Shown: piece after piece, positions 59,945 through 64,000 of the stretch
Layout: every line of letters starts with the position of its first letter
Numbering within the stretch: the first letter of the stretch is position 1
Assembly: GCA_003615045.1 (NCBI GenBank)
Contig: ML014161.1
Coordinates: forward strand, 55,646 to 119,645
Direction of reading: 5' to 3'
Source of the DNA: Caulochytrium protostelioides
Taxonomy: Eukaryota; Chytridiomycota; Caulochytriomycetes; Caulochytriales; Caulochytriaceae
Length of the DNA stretch: 64,000 nt
Made by a program: the position numbers and the translations under genes
Notes under the pieces: model-generated
What the model saw: the letters and a program-made list of their open reading frames with translations, nothing else
What the model was told of the DNA's origin: nothing
Databases searched by the model: none

Positions 59945-62249
59945 CTTGTCGACTCCGGCCGCCCCGAGGCGTGTGCGGTCGCCAAGCCCGTCGATACAGG
60001 GATCGACCTTGCCAATGCTTCGATGCCGATGCGTCGATTACTCACGAAACGTCTTGTAGCGGACAGAGCGGAGGCAAAAGACCGTTCTGGCGGAACACCG
60101 ACTGATCTGGCCGCATCCAGGTGACCCGTACAGAAGCAGCCGCGCCAACGAAGCGCGCACAACAGCGGGAATGGTGTCCAAGCAGAACCGGAAGACGGTG
60201 GGCGATGCACACCCGTGCAGCGCGAAGAACGACTGCGCGTTCCGACGTGCAGAAGCGGACCACTAGTATTCGGATCAAACGACAGGCGACGCGGTGCGGA
60301 CCGATGCAATACAGTACGAGGCGAGGCGAGGCGAGGCGAAGCCGTTACAGGAGCGCGTCGGGGTTGGCCGCCCGTTGATGTCGGGGTATGGTGAGACCGT
60401 CAGCGAGGACACGTGCACGAACGGAAAGGCCAACGCGTCGCGGACGTGGATGCAGGGGTCGCGTGGTCGGAACAGAGACAGGTGTGGATCTTCGGAGCAA
60501 TGCACGCGCCGAAGCAAGTCGATACGGTGCTGGGTGGCACTAAGGAGTGGAGGTGGGCGCGTGTGCGCAGCGCTGGGGGCCAGAGAGAGGCAGAAGCTGG
60601 CGCCGGTGGTCGCCGTATCAACAGTAAGATGCCGCCGCAGCCGTTCCGACGCGTTTCTATGGGCGACGCCGGCCGTTCTATCGACACCAATCGCCTAACG
60701 CCGACAGGCAGCGCCGACAACAGCCGGTGGATGAGATCCGCTGCGGATTACCCGCAAACTAGAGCCCTGAATGGCCGCCGGCGGGGAAGTGGGGTGGGCG
60801 GCGGGCAGCCGGGAGGCCCGTGGTCAAACAACCGGTGGTGGGGGCATCCCCCCTCGCTTTTGGCGGCGGGCTGGGGTCGATTTTTGACGAATATAGGGGC
60901 TTTTCCCTGAAACGACCTTACACGAGCACCGGTCTCACCAGTCGCGAACTCGGCCGAAACTAACCCGGTGATGAGACCATTAGCTCTGCTGTTGTCTTCT
61001 ATAAAACACTCTTATTCACTACAGCCTTATCGCTAATCACGTATCCTCGTCACCTTTGAAAAACAACAAAGAATCGTTGGTGCGAAAGGGAGCCATCAGG
61101 CCAGGCCGCCGATCGGGGGGCGGGGTTTCACGTGGCGAAAAGCGGCAAGACGCCAAGAGGGTAGGGACTTGATCATCAAGGAGCAAGCGCCCGGTCGGTT
61201 GTCTCCTGTGGCCCTTACCGTCTCCCATGATCATCCTTCATTTCACAGCCCAATTTCGATGGATGCAAACGCTCAATTGATCTCCTAGCAAGACTGTCGC
61301 CGATCCTTCTGAGACACACTTTGCTCCGCCGGGCGTACACGTGAAAGGGAACACTCCTCTCACAGTCGAAAAACATCCCTCGAACCCTAGGGCAAATAAG
61401 AAAAGGGCAGCACGTCATAGATAGCAACATATGAGCCCCTCGGAATATCCCTAACCTGTGCTGAGAATGACACGGACCAGATGGATGTTGAGAGTGATGA
61501 GGACGATGGAAGGTGCATCAATCAATTTATGGATGCATGCAAGTTGACTGCCCTACGAAAAAGGTCAGAGCGCAGCTCGACAGATGCCTGACGATGTAGA
61601 TCATTGCGCAGCCGCATGGGTCGGTTGAGTGGACCATGCGCCGTAGCGGCGGCCAACTCCGCTCGGCGCAGGTAGCGTCTGTAACGCATGGCACGCGGCG
61701 TCAGGATTCCCGACCGCCACGGCCCGGCCTCGCCTGGCCGCGCTCACCAATGCAGAGGAGGCGGGAAAGCTGACAGGGCATCGGACCCGGTCGACTCGCT
61801 AGGAAGTGCGGCACAAATTTTCCGAAACAACCAAAGCTTAGATCCAGAGGAGCCCAGTGGATGTTACTAGTTGAAGAATTGGACAAATGAACTCGACGGG
61901 TGCTTAAAAGGGTACAAAACCTTGGGAAGAGTTCGAGTTACCATGCTTGGGAATGTCACATTGCGCAGTTCGACGCAGCACTCAACACGGCCAGCTTATA
62001 CTGCACCCAAGGATACCGGTGCCGGTATCATCGTCCGCTGAATCATCGATGGTGAATTCGTCGTCTGTCTACCCGCCACCCGTGTGGGTGTCATCCTCGG
62101 AAGAGACATCGGGCGCCGCGGCGAAAGACAACATATGAGCGCAGGCGACCTGCGCTTACATGAGCCCATATCTGCATCTCCAAACACCGTCAACACCGGC
62201 GCTGACTGCTGCAGCAAGAATCGCAGTCGATCAGATGGCTAAGAGAAGC
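59945..62249. other. Intergenic region upstream of MED14
   Basis: GAGGC repeats occur near 60318-60337, a G/C-run hairpin near 60838-60858 (GGGGGCATCCCCC), and an inverted repeat at 60931-60978. From about 60900 the GC content falls. No gene is recognised. Confidence 0.45.
60931..60978. other. Inverted repeat / hairpin
   Basis: GGTCTCACC at 60931-60939 pairs with GGTGATGAGACC at 60967-60978 with a two-base bulge, enclosing about 27 nt. I could not fit it to a tRNA cloverleaf or a box C/D snoRNA with confidence. Confidence 0.35.
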
Positions 62250-62350
62250 TGAAGCGGCAATACGACTAGATCCAGCCACGTCAGTTTTATGAACCGCGAC
62301 CTCAGTGTCTATCAGAACATCCATCGCCAATTAGCCTCACCCGTCATGCT
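62250..62350 (+). pseudogene. Short Fanzor-like RuvC-III scrap (copy 4)
   Basis: The plus strand reads FMNRDLSVYQNIHRQLA, aligning with KFVNRNLNATLNIRRVLA of copy 3 and FVDRDRNAALTIRRCLA of copy 1. Nucleotide similarity continues for about 60 bp past the motif, including a gap-free CTGC/ATGC and GGCAAGA segment. No open frame surrounds it and no clear RuvC-II block was found upstream, although IIDGEFVV (about 62040) is a weak candidate. It is very degraded. Confidence 0.35.
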
Positions 62351-62597
62351 TACTGCGCAATATCCTGGGGCAAGATAGAATGTAGCCCGTGGATGTCAAG
62401 CGCATCCGGCGCTAAACCTGTTGCGAGCTGCCTGCTGGAGGAACCCTGCTCGGGTGCCCCAGGCTAGAGGATCATGGTGATCGTGTTGCGTGGTCTCACC
62501 AGAGCACCAGTATGTCCCAAAAAAAATTCAAACAATTCAGAAGGCATGGTGAACGCACGGCTCGCGAACCATGTGGCGATCAACGATAGCTCTGATG
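62351..62597. other. 3' flank of ADE8
   Basis: Short AT-richer spacer. Nothing recognised. Confidence 0.5.
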
Positions 62598-63320
62598 TCA
62601 TGATGCCGGCGCAGTTGCAGCTAAGACCGCGGCAGCGCCCTGCACAATGAGACGGTGCTCGGCTTCGTGCATGCGGGCCTCCAGAGTTTCCTGAGTGTCC
62701 TCGGGCAAGATGGGCACGGGACAGCTCAGCACGACATCGCCGCGATCGACCTCCGGGATCACGCGGTGGACCATGATCCCAGTGTGCTGGGTCTTGCCGG
62801 CCTGGAAGTCGCGGAACGCGCGGCCGATCGCATCGATGCCATCATAGGCACCGGGCAGCGCCGGATGCAAGTTAATGACCGGGCACGTGGCACCCATGGT
62901 ATCCAGGAACGCCGGTGACAGAATGTGCATCCATCCGGCGAGCACGATCAGTTGTGGGTTGGGAACCCGCTCGAGAATGCCGAGCGCCAGATCGCGATCA
63001 TAGACGGCGCGCGGCGCAGGTGCATGCGTGGGATCGGGGTCGGCCGCATGCCGCTCGCGGTAGGGCTTGAGCGTGTGCACCCACGTGGGGATGCCCGCCT
63101 TGGCGGCGCGCTCGAGTCCAAATGCTTTGGACTTGTTCGAGACGACGAGGGCAATGTCCGCCGGCAGGGTCAGGAGCTCCGCCTCGCTGGTCATGGCCAA
63201 GGAAGACGGAGGACGCTGCGACGCATCAATCAGCGCCTGCAGATTGCTGCCGTTGCCCGAGATCAGCACGACGATGCGCGGCCGCGACAAGGCGGGCGCG
63301 GTTCCGGTCAATGCCGCCAT
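62598..63320 (-). CDS. ADE8: Phosphoribosylglycinamide (GAR) formyltransferase
   Basis: A 240-aa monofunctional enzyme of purine biosynthesis that transfers formyl from 10-formyl-THF to GAR in the cytosol. The phosphate-binding N-terminal loop is RIVVLISGNGSNLQALIDAS. The folate and catalytic region is LIVLAGWMHILSPAFL, VINLHPALPGAYDGIDAIGR (the Asn-x-His pair) and HRVIPEVDRGDVV (catalytic Asp). In animals this activity is part of trifunctional GART, whereas a separate gene is the fungal and bacterial arrangement. The frame is open upstream to 63464, but the ATG at 63320 puts the conserved loop near the N terminus. An insert of about 15 residues (ERHAADPDPTHAPAPRAVYD) lengthens one loop. Confidence 0.94.
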   Translation of the reverse strand: MAALTGTAPALSRPRIVVLISGNGSNLQALIDASQRPPSSLAMTSEAELLTLPADIALVVSNKSKAFGLERAAKAGIPTWVHTLKPYRERHAADPDPTHAPAPRAVYDRDLALGILERVPNPQLIVLAGWMHILSPAFLDTMGATCPVINLHPALPGAYDGIDAIGRAFRDFQAGKTQHTGIMVHRVIPEVDRGDVVLSCPVPILPEDTQETLEARMHEAEHRLIVQGAAAVLAATAPAS

Positions 63321-64000
63321 CGTGGATCGTTGGCGCGTTAACGTCGTAGACAAATAGTTTGCGTCCCTCTGTTGGCCCTGACGGTGGTGGAGCTGAGCTA
63401 AGTTGGGCACGGAGACGGAGCGGCACGGAGATGAAGCGCCCCCTGCCAAGAAAGAGACCGTCACTCGATGATATATGATGGCGCGATGCAGCCGAACGCG
63501 ATCACGGAATCGGATGGATCAGCGACGGCGCAAGGGCCGCTCCTCAGCGTACCCACTTCATACCAGACCATGATCCGAGAAAGTCTGGTCTCGGAAACCC
63601 GCTTTCGTATGGCAGGGTGCAGCGATATCGTGCCTTCCTCGTGGCCGACTGGTGGCGTAGTGGCGGGGTTGGCCTGGTAGCGCCGTGCCAGTCGGAATGC
63701 TGTGGGGAGGGTTACAGCACCCTTTTGACCCCTACCTTTTTGCACGCCCGGTGGTGGTCGTATCGCCGCTTCACCGCCCCATCGCGTCCAATCCGCCATG
63801 CCGGCGAGACATTCGCCACGCCACAGGCGTGATCCACCGGAAGGACCTAGTTCGCATGCTGTAGAAGGCAGGCATACGGACAAGACAACGTTTAGACAAC
63901 TCGGCAACCCCCCAGAAGGTGCTCATGAAGATACGATAGGATCCTCCATCAGGTTATCCGTCCATGCTCCTTCGTGCTCGTTCAAACCTACCGCGTTTCT
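63321..64000. other. ADE8 upstream region, no gene recognised
   Basis: Mixed composition to the window end. Short frames occur without domain character. A gene continuing beyond the window cannot be excluded. Confidence 0.45.

Noticed and set aside
60931-60978. tRNA gene in the inverted repeat
   Set aside because: No acceptable T-arm, anticodon arm or acceptor stem on either strand.

Overview
The window is nuclear DNA from a GC-rich, gene-dense, intron-poor eukaryote, most likely a zoosporic (flagellated) fungus of chytrid or Blastocladiomycota grade. Two observations support this. First, there is a Hog1-type MAP kinase and a Cwh43 protein in the fused PGAP2 + PGAP2IP arrangement known from yeasts. 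Second, the same window carries axonemal genes (MNS1, and a radial spoke head protein of the RSP4/6 family) that non-flagellated fungi have lost. I cannot name the species from sequence alone. Nothing here is prokaryotic: there are no operons, ribosome binding sites, CRISPR arrays or rRNA genes, and I recognised no tRNA gene.

Layout. 0-3.1 kb: no gene recognised. 3.1-5.6 kb: HOG1, convergent with a p24/TMED cargo receptor. 5.6-9.4 kb: intergenic, with an AT-richer island and a decayed Fanzor-like fragment. 9.4-12.3 kb: G-protein alpha subunit, convergent with MNS1. 13.9-19.4 kb: PUF6, a kynurenine/glutamine-type aminotransferase and cytosolic seryl-tRNA synthetase. 20.9-21.8 kb: fibrillarin. 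23.5-27.0 kb: CWH43, split by one intron. 27.5-28.2 kb: second Fanzor-like remnant. 29.3-33.6 kb: radial spoke head protein, convergent with an uncharacterised coiled-coil protein. 35.0-35.6 kb: RAS. 36.8-38.1 kb: third and best-preserved Fanzor-like remnant. 38.6-43.5 kb: TRM61/GCD14 (one intron), a membrane-anchored phosphoesterase-like pseudoenzyme and a low-complexity protein. 44.6-47.1 kb: mitochondrial GGQ release factor, divergent from UBE2W. 47.3-53.0 kb: a very large DENN-domain protein. 55.0-59.9 kb: Mediator subunit MED14. 62.3 kb: a fourth, tiny Fanzor-like scrap. 62.6-63.3 kb: GAR transformylase (ADE8).

The genes are mostly housekeeping and signalling genes, often in tight convergent pairs with 90-550 bp between stop codons. 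They do not form one pathway. The accessory signal is a family of dispersed, frameshifted repeats. Their conceptual translations carry the RuvC-II (DEFRT-like) and RuvC-III (NRDxNA-like) signatures of Fanzor/TnpB RNA-guided nucleases (OMEGA systems), and two copies also share sequence just beyond the reading frame, where an omega-RNA or element end would be expected. The other notable result is gene-structure repair: two apparently separate membrane-protein ORFs join in frame across a 252-nt intron into one Cwh43-like gene, and the two halves of TRM61 join across a 210-nt intron.
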